A DNA stretch of 64,000 nucleotides from Nitrospirota bacterium (lineage in GTDB: Bacteria > JACPQY01), in the NCBI GenBank assembly GCA_016190245.1, contig JACPQY010000024.1, forward strand, positions 1 through 64,000, in the 5' to 3' direction. The notes under the pieces were generated by a model that was given only the letters and a program-made list of their open reading frames with translations, was not told the DNA's origin and made no database searches. Below, piece after piece: positions 1 through 8,345 of the stretch. Positions within the stretch are counted from its first letter, which is position 1; each line of letters opens with the position of its first letter. A program made the translations under genes and the position numbers.

Positions 1-2
1 CG

Positions 3-140
3 CTCAACAACTACTTCTTCGGTTCGGTGAATCGCTTGGGAGAGGCCATCGTGGAAGCGTTCCATCACCTCAACCGACATCCGCACACCGCCCTCTCCCT
101 CGCGTACCGGATTTCTCATGACTTACGTCAGGTGGCTTAG
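3..140 (+). CDS. C-terminal fragment of a transposase-like protein
   Basis: The reading frame is open from the window edge and stops at 138-140, giving 45 residues. The fragment begins LNNYFFGSVNRLGEAI and continues with an LNRHP segment. This resembles the last helices of IS630-type DDE transposases, where an 'N-x-x-F-x-S-L-x-x-L-x-x-A-I' stretch closes the domain. None of the catalytic residues are inside the window, so the family is an inference from a short tail. A strong hairpin follows 33 bases after the stop. It could also be the end of an unrelated protein. Confidence 0.4.
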   Translation, partial: LNNYFFGSVNRLGEAIVEAFHHLNRHPHTALSLAYRISHDLRQVA

Positions 141-172
141 CCAACCACACCCGGACCTCGTGATCCGCGGGC

Positions 173-205
173 GGGGGGAGCGCAGCCTGAGCTGCCGCTC
201 CCCCC
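173..205. terminator. Strong GC hairpin between convergent genes
   Basis: A perfect 10-bp inverted repeat pairs 173-182 with 196-205, and CAG/CTG at 183-185 and 192-194 can extend it. It lies between the stop of the plus-strand transposase-like tail (140) and the stop of the minus-strand activator gene (236). No long T run follows on either side, so it may stop transcription in both directions but is not a textbook intrinsic terminator. Confidence 0.55.
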
Positions 206-235
206 ATCGTTCTACCCCTCCCTGGAGCCCGACGG

Positions 236-3202
236 TTAGTCTTCGGGCTCTCCGGACATCAGGCCATGTTTCTTGAGCTTGTCCCACATCGTGCTCTTTG
301 GAATGCCCAGGAGGCGGGCGGCCCTCGATCTGTTTCCTCGGGCCTTCTCGAGGGCGGCAAGCAGTCGCTCTTTCTCCAATTCTTCCAAATCCTGCAGCGT
401 GTGAGGGAGAAGAGAATCCTGCGCCGCATGCTGTGGTGTGTCCCCCCGTTGGGCGCCGAAGGATATTTCGGCCGGAAGATGCTGGGCCGTCAGGGTGTCA
501 CCCGTTCCCAGCGCCATGGCTCGCTCCAAAACATTCTCCAACTCGCGGACGTTTCCCGGCCAGGCATAGTTCACAAGCGCGGCCATGACCTCCTCATCCA
601 CTCTCCTGAAATTCTTGCCCATGGCCTTGTTGTACTTGTTCATGAAATGGAGGACGAGCGGGTAGACGTCCGAACGACGGTCCCGAAGCGGTGGGACCCT
701 GATGGCCACCACGTTCAGCCGGTAGAACAGATCTTCACGGAACTTGCCGGCAGAGATCAGGGCACCAAGGTCCTGATTGGATGCGGCGATGACCCGCGCA
801 TTCACTCTGATGGTCTCCGTACCACCCAGGCGCTCGAACGCCTTCTCCTGGAGAACCCTGAGGAGGCGGACTTGCGTGCCGGGACTGGTGTCCCCGATCT
901 CGTCAAGGAAAATGGTCCCCTTGTGGGCCAGCTCGAATCTTCCCGTCTTGCGGCCAACAGCGCCGGTAAACGCCCCCTTCTCATGTCCGAACAGCTCGCT
1001 TTCCACCAAGCCCTCCGGGAGGGCTGCGCAGTTGAACCGAACGAAGGGCTCATCCCTACGCAGGCTGTTGAAGTGGATGGCCCGGGCAATGAGCTCTTTG
1101 CCTGTCCCGGTCTCCCCCAGCAGGAGAACCGTCGACGGAGTCGGCGCGACCCTCCCGACCGTGTCAAGCACCTCCCGGATCGCCGGGCTTGAGCCGATGA
1201 CCTCCTCGAAATTGTGCCGGTCTCGGATTTCCTCTCTCAGATACACGTTCTCCTGGACGAGCCGTTCCTGGAGAGACAGGATCTGCCCTTGTTGGCTTTC
1301 GATTTTCTCGACCTGCGCCTTCAACCGCCGATTGAGGTCCGTGACCTTCGCGTAGGAGGCCGAGTTCTCAAGTGCAGTCGCGGCCTGATTGGCCAGGGTC
1401 TGCATGAGGTCCATCTCCTCTGTTGCGAAGAGATCACCCGAAAGTTTCGAGCCCAATCCTAGAAAACCGCGCAACTCAGTCTCGAAGAACAGCGGGATGA
1501 CGGCCTCACACTCGGTTTCGGCCATGGCGGCCAGCAGTTCGGCTCGTTTTGGGGCGAAGCGCGCTCGGTTCTGGATTTCGAAACGTGACAAACCCTTTCC
1601 GGTCTCTGGCAACGCCTGCGCCAACGGGTTGTCAGGGGCGAGTGCCAGGCGCGCGGCGGGCAACCCCTCCCCTGCCGTCGCAGTTCGTTCGAAGCGACCG
1701 GTGGTCCCATCCTGCAGGAAAACGACGCCCTGCCTTAGATGGAGGGCGTCCACGGCTGTTCCGATCGTGGCCTGGACTATGTCGTCTCGATCCAGGAGTG
1801 TGGTCAGTGAGCCGCTAGCTTGGAGGACTTTCTTCCGGAATCCTTGGCGTTCGGGGAAGAACCGCCGGTCCACAAAGGACTTGGCCGCCTGTCTGAGGGG
1901 ATGAAAGACCAGCGCAACGCACAACGCGGAGAGAACCGTCGTCGCGACCGGCGCATCCAATGTCAGGGTCCGAAGCGACCAACTCACCGCCGCCAGGATC
2001 AACAAAAAAAGTCCGACCGCCAAGACAGCGGAGGCAAGATAGGCGACTCCGCGACTCACCAGGAGTTCGATGTCCATCAGGCGATACCGGAAGAACGCCA
2101 GGGTACAGGCGAGCGGCATGATGGGGATGAAAACGAGGAGGGACGGGGCCAGCCCGCCCCACAGGAAAGACGCGAAGTCTCGCGCCAGGAAGGGCCCGAC
2201 ACCCACGAGGATGGTGAGGAGGGTGAGCACGGCAGCCCAGAAGATCCAGCGAATCTGGCGCTTGGTCTCGATCGCCGGGGTGGAGACGTAGCTCCGGACC
2301 AAGCCGATGGCCGTTGCACCCAGGTACAGGGGCACGTGGACTAGGAATACCATCGTGATCTGGATCAGTGGTCGAAAGACTTCGAGGTCGTCCATCCCCC
2401 ATGCAGAGAGCCGCTTCGCGTGGAGCAACAAGGCCACCATGCCACCCAGGTACAGAGCACTCGGCACGTAGAGGAGGAGGCGGTAGGGAGAGCGTCGATC
2501 CGAGGGCCGCAAGCCTGCCCCGCTTGCCAAGGCGAGCGTGAAGTGGAGGAGGAGGGGCGCATAGATGGTGGTGACGGCGACCCAAGGTGCGAAAAACCAG
2601 GTCGACTCCGCCAGCTTCACCCACCTGATGCTCCCGACGATCAGAACGGCTGACGAGAGGCACCAGAGGGAAAGCGTCTTCGCGCCGGGTTCAGCTCCCC
2701 TCTTGAAGACAACCAGCAACCCCAAAGCAACACAGAAAAGCCCCGCGAGCGCGGCGGGAATGGCCATAGGCGGCAGCGGATGGGCCTTGACCGTGATCGG
2801 AATGGCCTCCCTGAAGCCGTCTCGCTCCACCGTCAGGATGACCTGCTCGCCGATCCGGCCATGTCTTTTGGCGAGTTGCATCCAATGGATCTGCCCGGTG
2901 ATTTCTTCCCCTTCTACAGCCACAATCCGATCACCCTTCCTGATTCCGGCCGCCTCGGCCTGTCCCCCCGGTTGGACTGCCAGGAGCGTGCGATCGACGA
3001 AAGGCAGCAGCCCCCCGTAGTAGGGTTGATGAGTGAGGAAATGTAGGACCGTCCCAATGTAGAAGAGGACGCCGGCGCACAGAAGAAGAAGCGACCACCT
3101 CCCGAGCCTACCTCCCCAGTTCTCTGCCAGTTTCACTCGCTGACCCTGGAGGCTGGTTTTGGACGGACTTCTGCGTTGGGGTGAATGTCCGAGCAGCGCC
3201 AC
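236..3202 (-). CDS. Membrane-anchored sigma-54 activator with PDZ, GAF, AAA+ and Fis-type HTH domains
   Basis: This 988-residue protein should activate sigma-54 promoters in response to a signal sensed at or in the membrane. In order it shows one transmembrane segment (about 36-58), a PDZ domain (about 65-140, with [16 protein letters not shown]), a run of membrane helices (about 145-420), a GAF domain (about 455-610), a short coiled coil, an AAA+ domain (about 670-905) and a Fis-type helix-turn-helix (about 935-985). The AAA+ part has Walker A GETGTGKE and the sigma-54 contact loop GAFTGA. The first possible start is GTG at 3202. A GTG at 3136, preceded by AGGGTCA, is an alternative that would begin at [10 protein letters not shown] second sigma-54 activator is divergent at 3541. 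Activators usually carry soluble sensors, so a PDZ plus multi-pass membrane input is unusual. Targets are unknown. Confidence 0.9.
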   Translation of the reverse strand: MALLGHSPQRRSPSKTSLQGQRVKLAENWGGRLGRWSLLLLCAGVLFYIGTVLHFLTHQPYYGGLLPFVDRTLLAVQPGGQAEAAGIRKGDRIVAVEGEEITGQIHWMQLAKRHGRIGEQVILTVERDGFREAIPITVKAHPLPPMAIPAALAGLFCVALGLLVVFKRGAEPGAKTLSLWCLSSAVLIVGSIRWVKLAESTWFFAPWVAVTTIYAPLLLHFTLALASGAGLRPSDRRSPYRLLLYVPSALYLGGMVALLLHAKRLSAWGMDDLEVFRPLIQITMVFLVHVPLYLGATAIGLVRSYVSTPAIETKRQIRWIFWAAVLTLLTILVGVGPFLARDFASFLWGGLAPSLLVFIPIMPLACTLAFFRYRLMDIELLVSRGVAYLASAVLAVGLFLLILAAVSWSLRTLTLDAPVATTVLSALCVALVFHPLRQAAKSFVDRRFFPERQGFRKKVLQASGSLTTLLDRDDIVQATIGTAVDALHLRQGVVFLQDGTTGRFERTATAGEGLPAARLALAPDNPLAQALPETGKGLSRFEIQNRARFAPKRAELLAAMAETECEAVIPLFFETELRGFLGLGSKLSGDLFATEEMDLMQTLANQAATALENSASYAKVTDLNRRLKAQVEKIESQQGQILSLQERLVQENVYLREEIRDRHNFEEVIGSSPAIREVLDTVGRVAPTPSTVLLLGETGTGKELIARAIHFNSLRRDEPFVRFNCAALPEGLVESELFGHEKGAFTGAVGRKTGRFELAHKGTIFLDEIGDTSPGTQVRLLRVLQEKAFERLGGTETIRVNARVIAASNQDLGALISAGKFREDLFYRLNVVAIRVPPLRDRRSDVYPLVLHFMNKYNKAMGKNFRRVDEEVMAALVNYAWPGNVRELENVLERAMALGTGDTLTAQHLPAEISFGAQRGDTPQHAAQDSLLPHTLQDLEELEKERLLAALEKARGNRSRAARLLGIPKSTMWDKLKKHGLMSGEPED

Positions 3203-3251
3203 GGGTTTGGCATGCCCGCCCCCGAAAGGCTATCCAAGTTACTGGGCAAGC

Positions 3252-3285
3252 GTCCGGTTTTCCGGACGGACGTCCGGATATCCGG
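3252..3285. promoter_or_regulatory. Nested TCCGGA palindromes in a divergent spacer
   Basis: Between the divergent activators lie GTCCGG (3252-3257), TTTT, CCGGAC (3262-3267), then GTCCGG (3272-3277) and the perfect palindrome CCGGATATCCGG (3274-3285). The half-site CCGGA is therefore repeated in alternating orientation. This fits either an operator for a dimeric regulator, such as one of the flanking Fis-type HTH proteins, or a hairpin. That either neighbour binds it is an inference. Confidence 0.4.
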
Positions 3286-3540
3286 CCATCCGGCTCGGGG
3301 ACGAAATGCCTGTTCGGACATCTGTCATGGGGTCTTCAGTTCTCGAACATGTCGTTTTCACACATACTTCCATATGCTGTCGTCAATCGCAAGCGGCCGG
3401 TTCTCTCCTGGTATGCGGCTTGCTCCTCTGACCCAATCGATTCCTCGATGAACACAACGTGCCCGGAGTCGCCCCCTAGCCATGGGAAGCAAACCGGAGG
3501 CGGCCATGTTTGGGCATCGGTCAAACACCAAGGGGGTCCA

Positions 3541-4791
3541 ATGGCATCTCAGAGCATCGCTCCTTTCCATGAAATGGCTGAGGGCTGCATGCAGCACAGT
3601 CCGAGCGGGCTGGTACAGGAACCCGACGAAAGCCTACCAAGGATGCCGGCACTGATCTCAGAATGGGATCATACCCAGCTTGCCCCCACAGTCGCTGGCC
3701 TTGGGCGCGTGGTGCCGTTGGGACGGGTCAAGTTGCATCGCCGGGAAAGGACTCGGGACGCCGTCCGAGAGGCGAGCCAACAGCTTCATCGAGGAACCTG
3801 GTCGGCAGAAATCGAGTTGGTCGGAAGGAGTGCCGTTATGTGGCGTCTTGGCGAACGGATCGAACGCGTTGCCGCGACCAACTCCGCCGTCCTCATTCGG
3901 GGCGAGAGCGGCGTCGGGAAGGAACTAGTTTCCAGAGCCATCCATCTCTCCAGCGCGAGAAGAACGGGGCCGTTTGTGTGTCTGAACGGAGCCGCGCTGA
4001 CTGAAACACTTGTGGAGAGCCAGCTCTTCGGCCATGAGAAAGGGGCCTTTTCGGGCGCTGCGGACAGAAGGATCGGGAAGTTCGAGGCCGCTGACAAGGG
4101 CACCCTCCTTCTCGATGAGATCGGGGAGATGAGTCCTGCAACTCAGGCCAAGTTCCTGCGCATTCTGGAAGGGCACCCCTTCGAACGAGTCGGCGGCTCC
4201 CAGCCCGTGCGGGTGGATGTTCGTGTCTTGGCAGCCACGAACCGCGACCTCGAAGAGGCCGTACGCAACGGGCAATTCCGCGGTGACCTCTACCACCGCC
4301 TGCGGGTTCTGGAAATCCGCGTTCCCCCCCTCCGGGAACGCATCGAGGACGTTCCCGAGCTGGCCACGTATTTCCTGGAGAAGCTCCGACGATCCATTGG
4401 GCGGACGATCGCAGGCTTCGCCCCGGCTGCGATTGAGAAACTTCGCCGCCATTCATGGGAAGGCAACGTGCGCGAACTCCGGAATGTGATCGAACGCGCG
4501 GTCGTCTTCGCACAAAGTGAGATGATCGACGCCGAAGACATCACCTTCGGCGGAACCCTGCTGGAATCGGAAAGGCCAGAATCGGCACCCTCGGCCGCCG
4601 GCCAGGTGCTCACGCTGAAGGAGATCGAGCGCAACCACATCCTCTCCGCGCTCCAGGCGAACGGCTGGAACAAAAGCCGCGCCGCCACCTGCCTTGCGAT
4701 CCAGCGCTCCACGTTGGACCGCAAGATCCAAAGCTACCGACTGACCCGTTCACAAGGCATGGCCGCCCCGCAGTCCCCATTCGAACTGTGA
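3541..4791 (+). CDS. Sigma-54-dependent transcriptional activator
   Basis: The 416-residue protein has an AAA+ domain with Walker A GESGVGKE near residue 121, the sigma-54 contact motif GAFSGA near 169 (usual form GAFTGA), Walker B LLLDEIGEM, and a C-terminal Fis-type helix-turn-helix near 375-405. The first 85 or so residues match no sensor domain I recognise and contain no receiver, so its signal input is unclear. The frame is open further upstream, but ATG 3541 is chosen because AAGGGGG lies a few bases before it and the upstream residues look non-coding. It is divergent from the membrane activator at 236-3202. No target operon with a -24/-12 promoter was found nearby. Confidence 0.85.
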   Translation: MASQSIAPFHEMAEGCMQHSPSGLVQEPDESLPRMPALISEWDHTQLAPTVAGLGRVVPLGRVKLHRRERTRDAVREASQQLHRGTWSAEIELVGRSAVMWRLGERIERVAATNSAVLIRGESGVGKELVSRAIHLSSARRTGPFVCLNGAALTETLVESQLFGHEKGAFSGAADRRIGKFEAADKGTLLLDEIGEMSPATQAKFLRILEGHPFERVGGSQPVRVDVRVLAATNRDLEEAVRNGQFRGDLYHRLRVLEIRVPPLRERIEDVPELATYFLEKLRRSIGRTIAGFAPAAIEKLRRHSWEGNVRELRNVIERAVVFAQSEMIDAEDITFGGTLLESERPESAPSAAGQVLTLKEIERNHILSALQANGWNKSRAATCLAIQRSTLDRKIQSYRLTRSQGMAAPQSPFEL

Positions 4792-5654
4792 GGTTGGATT
4801 GAGTGGAGTGGGTGTGGAGCCGAGACGTTGTTGTTGGCGTGGGGACGGCAAGGGAAAACTGGAGGTTCGCTCCGGGCACAGGCATGAACTCCGTCTCCCC
4901 CCCCGAGCGGATCAGGGCTTCAGGTTTCAGGAAGGATCAGGCCAGTCTCATGCCGGGCACGGAGGGCCACTGGGTCGCCAACTCCAACAGAGGGGCGTTG
5001 TAGGTGACCCGACTCCATCCGCCGGCCTCTCAACGGGGCTTGCGATTCCGCCGCCTCCGCCCACTCCTCGAATCGCCCCCACCTCAGGTCCCACTTCTTG
5101 CGATCCATTCGGCTCTCTTCGATGTACGCCCTGAGGATCTCCAAGAGGGATGGCTCTCCTGCCCTTTCGCCCATCGTCTGAACCTACCGCCAGCCCGAGG
5201 CCGCCCTGAGGAATCCGCCACCGCCAGTGCGAGCACCAACCTCATCTCACGTCTGTGCACACCTCGCCGTTCGAGGGCGACAGAAAACCATCAAGTCCCA
5301 TGCCAGGCACCGAGACCCGGCACATGCCAGGCACCGAGACCCGGCACGTGGTGGACTTCCTCAGTCGGCTGCATCGTGGCGAGGTTTTCTGACCCAAGTA
5401 CGAGCAGACTCCAAAGCCCGTGAGCGTTGAGCTTGCCTTTACCGGCCAGGCCGGCGCCGTGGCCCGTGAGCTCTATTGGCACGCGACCCAGCGGTTCGAA
5501 CGCCTGGAGGATGGCCGCCAGGGGGAGATCCTGAGGAGCCGGCCGGCTCACTCGTCGTGTGATGCAGCCGCAGCCGGCAACTGATCCATTTCGCTTCCAC
5601 GTCCTCCTGATTGCTCGCGCTCACTTTCATCGGTCCTTCTTTCTGGAAACCTGC
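4792..5654. other. Decayed intergenic stretch without a convincing gene
   Basis: About 860 bases contain only short open frames. A minus-strand ORF at 4920-5174 (84 residues, starting MGERAGEPSLLEILRAYIEE) is helical and acidic at its start and loses character after about residue 45. An overlapping minus-strand frame ends ELATQWPSVPGMRLA near 4940, which could be the tail of a second small protein. A 54-codon plus-strand frame (GTG 5420 to TGA 5584) is also open. These may be remnants of small toxin-antitoxin genes, but I cannot support a function for any of them. Confidence 0.4.
5300..5347. repeat. Two exact tandem copies of a 24-bp unit
   Basis: The 24-base unit starting ATGCCAGGCACCGAG occurs at 5300-5323 and again, identically, at 5324-5347. 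A looser relative of its core (TGCCGGGCACGGAGG) appears near 4949-4963. It lies in non-coding DNA, and two copies are too few for a CRISPR. Confidence 0.85.
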
Positions 5655-5683
5655 TTGAGGGCCTTGAAGACCTTCGGCATAAT
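5655..5683 (+). promoter_or_regulatory. Promoter of the antitoxin-toxin pair
   Basis: TTGAGG (5655-5660) and CATAAT (5678-5683) are separated by 17 bases and match the sigma-70 -35 and -10 boxes. The -10 box ends six bases before the ATG at 5690, so the transcript would start at or next to the start codon and have no ribosome-binding site. Confidence 0.55.
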
Positions 5684-5689
5684 TCGCGC

Positions 5690-5893
5690 ATGAGCAGAGT
5701 GGAGCGGATTGAGGCGGAAATCGCAAAGTTGAAGCCGGCTGAAGCACGCCGGCTCGCCAAGTGGCTGGAGAAATACTTCGAAGACGAATGGGATAAGCAG
5801 ATCGAGGAGGACGCGAAGGCGGGGCGTTTGGATTCGTTGATCGAGGAGGCTATCGAGGACCACAGGCAAGGTAAGACTCGCGCTTGGCCTTGA
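5690..5893 (+). CDS. Small acidic antitoxin of a RelE-type toxin-antitoxin pair
   Basis: The 67-residue, highly charged helical protein begins MSRVERIEAEIAKLKPAEAR and ends in an EEAIEDHRQGKTRAWP tail. It has the layout of antitoxins found just upstream of RelE/HigB-like toxins: a short N-terminal helix pair, a DEWDKQIEEDAKAGRLDSL stretch, and an acidic tail that would cover the toxin active site. The following toxin frame overlaps its stop by ten bases. A promoter at 5655-5683 would give a nearly leaderless message. The toxin is truncated, so this is probably an orphan. The family is judged from layout and residue pattern. Confidence 0.65.
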   Translation: MSRVERIEAEIAKLKPAEARRLAKWLEKYFEDEWDKQIEEDAKAGRLDSLIEEAIEDHRQGKTRAWP

Positions 5894-6050
5894 GGAGTTA
5901 CGCGTCGCCTCCCTTCCGGGAGAGGCTGAACGGCCTTCCGGAGAGGATTCAGCGGCGCGCGAACAGGGCCTTCCTTCTTTGGAAGGCCAACCCTCATCAT
6001 TCCTCCCTTCCTGGCCTTTGGCATGTTTCCGCGGATCGTTCGGACGCACC
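5884..6050 (+). pseudogene. RelE/ParE-like toxin, truncated by a dispersed repeat
   Basis: From TTG 5884 the frame reads LRSYASPPFRERLNGLPERI followed by QRRANRAFLLWKANPHHSSL, which matches the N-terminal half of RelE/HigB-type toxins ('F-x-x-x-L-x-x-L-P-x-x-I-Q-x-x-A' then 'N-P-x-H-x-S-L'). The match ends within a dozen codons of a dispersed repeat that begins at 6043. The frame stays open through the repeat to 6435, but that sequence is repeat-derived and the catalytic C-terminal half is gone. The start overlaps the antitoxin stop, as is usual for coupled pairs. The toxin should be inactive. Confidence 0.65.
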
Positions 6051-6135
6051 CGTGAAGGCCATGTTCCATGCGGCCCTTCCTGGGCCGCAACCTATCATGG
6101 CCCCATGCCATCCTCGGCAAGGGGGTGCGGCTACC
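6043..6135 (+). repeat. Dispersed two-hairpin repeat, copy 1
   Basis: This copy shares most of its 93 bases with minus-strand copies at 33105-33196 and 52612-52690, and part of it with 10957-10989. It contains a stem GCGGCCC (6070-6076) / GGGCCGC (6082-6088) and a second stem around TGCC...GGCA (about 6107-6119). Here it interrupts the toxin reading frame. There is no transposase inside it; it looks like a REP or MITE-like element. Confidence 0.85.
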
Positions 6136-6156
6136 ACACCTCTAGGCTTGCGGGCG

Positions 6157-6180
6157 GTAGTCGCGGGCTTCAGCCCGCGT
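6157..6180. repeat. GTAGTCGCGGGCT hairpin repeat, copy 1
   Basis: CGCGGGCT (6162-6169) and AGCCCGCG (6172-6179) form a perfect 8-bp stem with a 2-base loop, preceded by GTAGT. The same outer sequence, with a longer inserted inner hairpin, recurs at 51763-51815. Confidence 0.7.
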
Positions 6181-6316
6181 CTCGAATTTCGCTTCGATCC
6201 CCTGGTGGATGAGCTTGGCGGGAAATTCCTAAGATTACGATTGTCCAGGGTGTTAGGGTCTGAAAAACCTGCCAAACACCAGTTATGTCTTGAAGCATCG
6301 GCCTCGAAGACAGCCG

Positions 6317-6345
6317 TCGAGAATAACCCCGACCTCCGCTATAAT
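6317..6345 (+). promoter_or_regulatory. Promoter of the atpZ-atpI-atpB-atpE cluster
   Basis: TCGAGA (6317-6322) and a perfect TATAAT (6340-6345) are 17 bases apart, fitting a sigma-70 promoter. Transcription would start near 6352, leaving a leader of roughly 75 bases before atpZ at 6429. The rest of the gap from 6181 holds no gene that I can see. Confidence 0.6.
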
Positions 6346-6428
6346 CGATGCGCCCTCGTCCTGCCTGTCTTGTGCCATGTCAGCGACAGGGCAATCGGAC
6401 CGAGGCTTTTTGATTTTTCGCCATCGCT

Positions 6429-6668
6429 ATGCTAGACGAACGGGACAAAAAGGGATCCGACGGAAAGCCGACGACCAAATGGATTTTCTTCTACACCGTG
6501 GCCTCGGAAACGACGCTCTCGATCGTGGGGTCCGCCGTGCTCGGCCTGTGGGTGGACCGCCGATTCGGCCTCGCTCCATGGGGAACGATCGGCCTGCTTT
6601 CGCTCGGCTTCGCGCTGGCCTTCATCAACCTGATTCGATTGCAACGGGGACATAGGCTGCCCGAATGA
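6429..6668 (+). CDS. AtpZ/AtpI-family F0 assembly protein
   Basis: This 79-residue protein has two transmembrane helices (about 20-42 and 48-70) after a charged, lysine-rich N-terminus. That is the layout of AtpZ-type proteins found at the head of ATP synthase operons, where they are linked to c-ring assembly and Mg2+/Ca2+ handling. It starts at ATG 6429 and overlaps the next gene by four bases (ATGA), so translation is probably coupled. Position ahead of atpI, atpB and atpE is the main support. Confidence 0.75.
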   Translation: MLDERDKKGSDGKPTTKWIFFYTVASETTLSIVGSAVLGLWVDRRFGLAPWGTIGLLSLGFALAFINLIRLQRGHRLPE

Positions 6669-7051
6669 CCACCGATCCTGCCGGCCGCACCATCCTTCTC
6701 GGTGGCGCCACGCATGCGGCCCTGTCGCTCTTCGCTGCGATCATCGGAGATGTCGTGGCCGGGTCCGCTGCGGCCTCGGGTGTCCTCGCGGGCGGCGCCG
6801 TGGGTGGCCTGTACCTGGCCGCCTTGGCCGCTGCCGTGAGACCGATGTTTCTCCAAACGGATCAGCCCCGCCGCGCCACGAAGGCGGTTCAGGCCCTCAT
6901 CGTGGTCAAGCCGCTCCTTCTGCTCGGACTGACGTGGGGTCTGCTTGAACTCTTCCACTTCAGTCCGATCGGCTTTGTGGTGGGCTTCCTCTTGCTGCCC
7001 GCCTCCCTTGCGCTTGCCGGACTTAGGACGCGCGCCCTACAGGCACCATGA
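6665..7051 (+). CDS. atpI: ATP synthase subunit I (AtpI-like)
   Basis: The 128-residue protein has four hydrophobic helices and no catalytic motif, as expected of AtpI, a chaperone-like membrane protein that helps assemble the c-ring. It overlaps its neighbours by ATGA at both ends (6665-6668 and 7048-7051), so it sits in one translational unit with atpZ and atpB. Sequence conservation in this family is low and the call depends largely on context. Confidence 0.7.
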   Translation: MTTDPAGRTILLGGATHAALSLFAAIIGDVVAGSAAASGVLAGGAVGGLYLAALAAAVRPMFLQTDQPRRATKAVQALIVVKPLLLLGLTWGLLELFHFSPIGFVVGFLLLPASLALAGLRTRALQAP

Positions 7052-7743
7052 CCGAGCACCACCCCTTCACCTGGATCGACCACATCCCCGGAATCACCGA
7101 ACTGCCCGAGAACACCGTGACCTTCGGGTTCGTCACGCTCGTCCTCGGCGGGATCGCGGTGGGGATCCACGCCATGCTCGAACGCGAAGGCGACCCGACG
7201 AAACTTCCAACCCGCCGGGGCGCTTTCCTCGTCCTCCACGTCGTTCGGATGCTCCGCAATTTCCTTCGCGGCCTCATCGGCCACGAGGGGGACAAGCACG
7301 TCCCCTTCATTGGCAGCCTTTTCCTCGCGATCCTCCTCTCCAACCTCCTCGGCCTCATCCCCGGCTTCCTCCCACCCACGCAGGTGTTCGCCACCAACAT
7401 CGGTCTGGCGGTGCTGTCCTTCGTCTACTACAACGTCGTGGGCATCCGCGCCCACGGCTGGCGCTACATCAAGCAGTTCACCGGGCCCGTCATCTACCTT
7501 GCTCCGATGCTTCTTCTCATCGAGCTGTTCAGCCACGTCGTCCGCCCCGTGACGCTCACGATCCGTCTGATGGCGAACATCTTCGCAGACCATACGGCCT
7601 TCGAGATTTTTTCCGGCCTCGTCCCGATCGTCGTACCCGCGGCGATCCTGATGCTCGGCACGCTCGTGTCGATCATTCAGGCGTTTGTCTTCGCGCTCCT
7701 CTCGGCCGTGTACATCGGCCTGGCCGTGTCGCATGAACACTAG
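7048..7743 (+). CDS. atpB: F0 ATP synthase subunit a
   Basis: Subunit a forms the two half-channels for ions beside the c-ring. The 231-residue protein has the expected five or six helices and the conserved motif LTIRLMANIFADH, whose arginine (residue 173) is the essential stator charge. Other family features are NLLGLIPG near the middle and QAFVFALLSAVYIGLA at the end. It is coupled to atpI by an ATGA overlap, and 114 bases separate it from atpE. No F1 genes and no b subunit are present, so the rest of the enzyme must be encoded elsewhere. Confidence 0.95.
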   Translation: MTEHHPFTWIDHIPGITELPENTVTFGFVTLVLGGIAVGIHAMLEREGDPTKLPTRRGAFLVLHVVRMLRNFLRGLIGHEGDKHVPFIGSLFLAILLSNLLGLIPGFLPPTQVFATNIGLAVLSFVYYNVVGIRAHGWRYIKQFTGPVIYLAPMLLLIELFSHVVRPVTLTIRLMANIFADHTAFEIFSGLVPIVVPAAILMLGTLVSIIQAFVFALLSAVYIGLAVSHEH

Positions 7744-7857
7744 ACCGCCTCGTTGTGAAATGAATTCGAACAGAATCGGCGCTCCCAACGCGGAACCGAT
7801 CCAGGGAATGCCCGGCGCGGCTCCCTTGCTGAACGACTGAATGGAAGGAGAACCCTC

Positions 7858-8190
7858 ATGACCAAACGTGCTTCCACACTCACGCTGCTGCTCACCTTTC
7901 TTGTCCTCCCTGCCCTCGCGTGGGCGGAGGAAGCCGCCGGCGGCGGTGCCGCGGGCGGAGGTATCGGCGGACTCGTCGCGCTGGGTGCCGGCCTGGGCGT
8001 CGGCCTTGCGGCTCTCGGCGGGGCGTTGGGCCAGGGCCGTGTGGCCGGATCCGCGCTCGAAGGCATCTCGCGCAATCCGTCGGCCTCCGGCCAGATGTTT
8101 CTGCCCTTCATTTTGGGCGTCGCGTTCGTCGAGTCCCTCGTGCTCCTCACGTTCGTCATCGCCTACCTCCTTCAGGGGAAAATCGCCTGA
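7858..8190 (+). CDS. atpE: F0 ATP synthase subunit c
   Basis: Subunit c forms the ion-carrying rotor ring. The 110-residue precursor has a signal-peptide-like start ending near ALAWAEE, a glycine-rich first helix, the polar loop (ISRNPSA) and a second helix with the ion-binding glutamate E92 in GVAFVESL. Residues Q59 (GQG) and S93 are also present; both belong to the sodium-binding set of some c subunits, but the later threonine and tyrosine of that set are absent. GGAAGG-type sequence precedes the ATG at 7858. A leader peptide on subunit c occurs in some lineages and is plausible here. Confidence 0.95.
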   Translation: MTKRASTLTLLLTFLVLPALAWAEEAAGGGAAGGGIGGLVALGAGLGVGLAALGGALGQGRVAGSALEGISRNPSASGQMFLPFILGVAFVESLVLLTFVIAYLLQGKIA

Positions 8191-8331
8191 GGCGCGCCGG
8201 CCACGGACCGGCTATCACGCAATGCAGAGGGGCGTCCGTGCGCCGGGATTCTTGGATCGGGCCGGCAAGCAAACAGGCGTTGCCGGTCCTCCGGTCCTAG
8301 GCGTCACCTCCCACCGGCCGTCGAGGGCCGC

Positions 8332-8341
8332 GGGGGGGGGG
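8332..8341 (+). repeat. Run of ten G just upstream of a start codon
   Basis: Ten consecutive G end five bases before the GTG start at 8346. The run lies where a ribosome-binding site is expected, so a change in its length could alter expression of the following gene. The rest of the 155-base gap after atpE shows no gene. Confidence 0.6.
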
Positions 8342-8345
8342 TCCC

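Noticed and set aside
3181-3540. N-terminal extension of the activator starting at 3541
   Set aside because: The frame is open, but the residues look non-coding, overlap the palindromic spacer and precede a good ribosome-binding site at 3541.
5300-5347. Tandem 24-bp repeats as a CRISPR
   Set aside because: There are only two adjacent copies, no spacers and no cas genes.
6051-6435. Full 183-residue protein from the toxin start
   Set aside because: Everything after about residue 55 reads through a dispersed repeat and a hairpin, so it is not a conserved protein.
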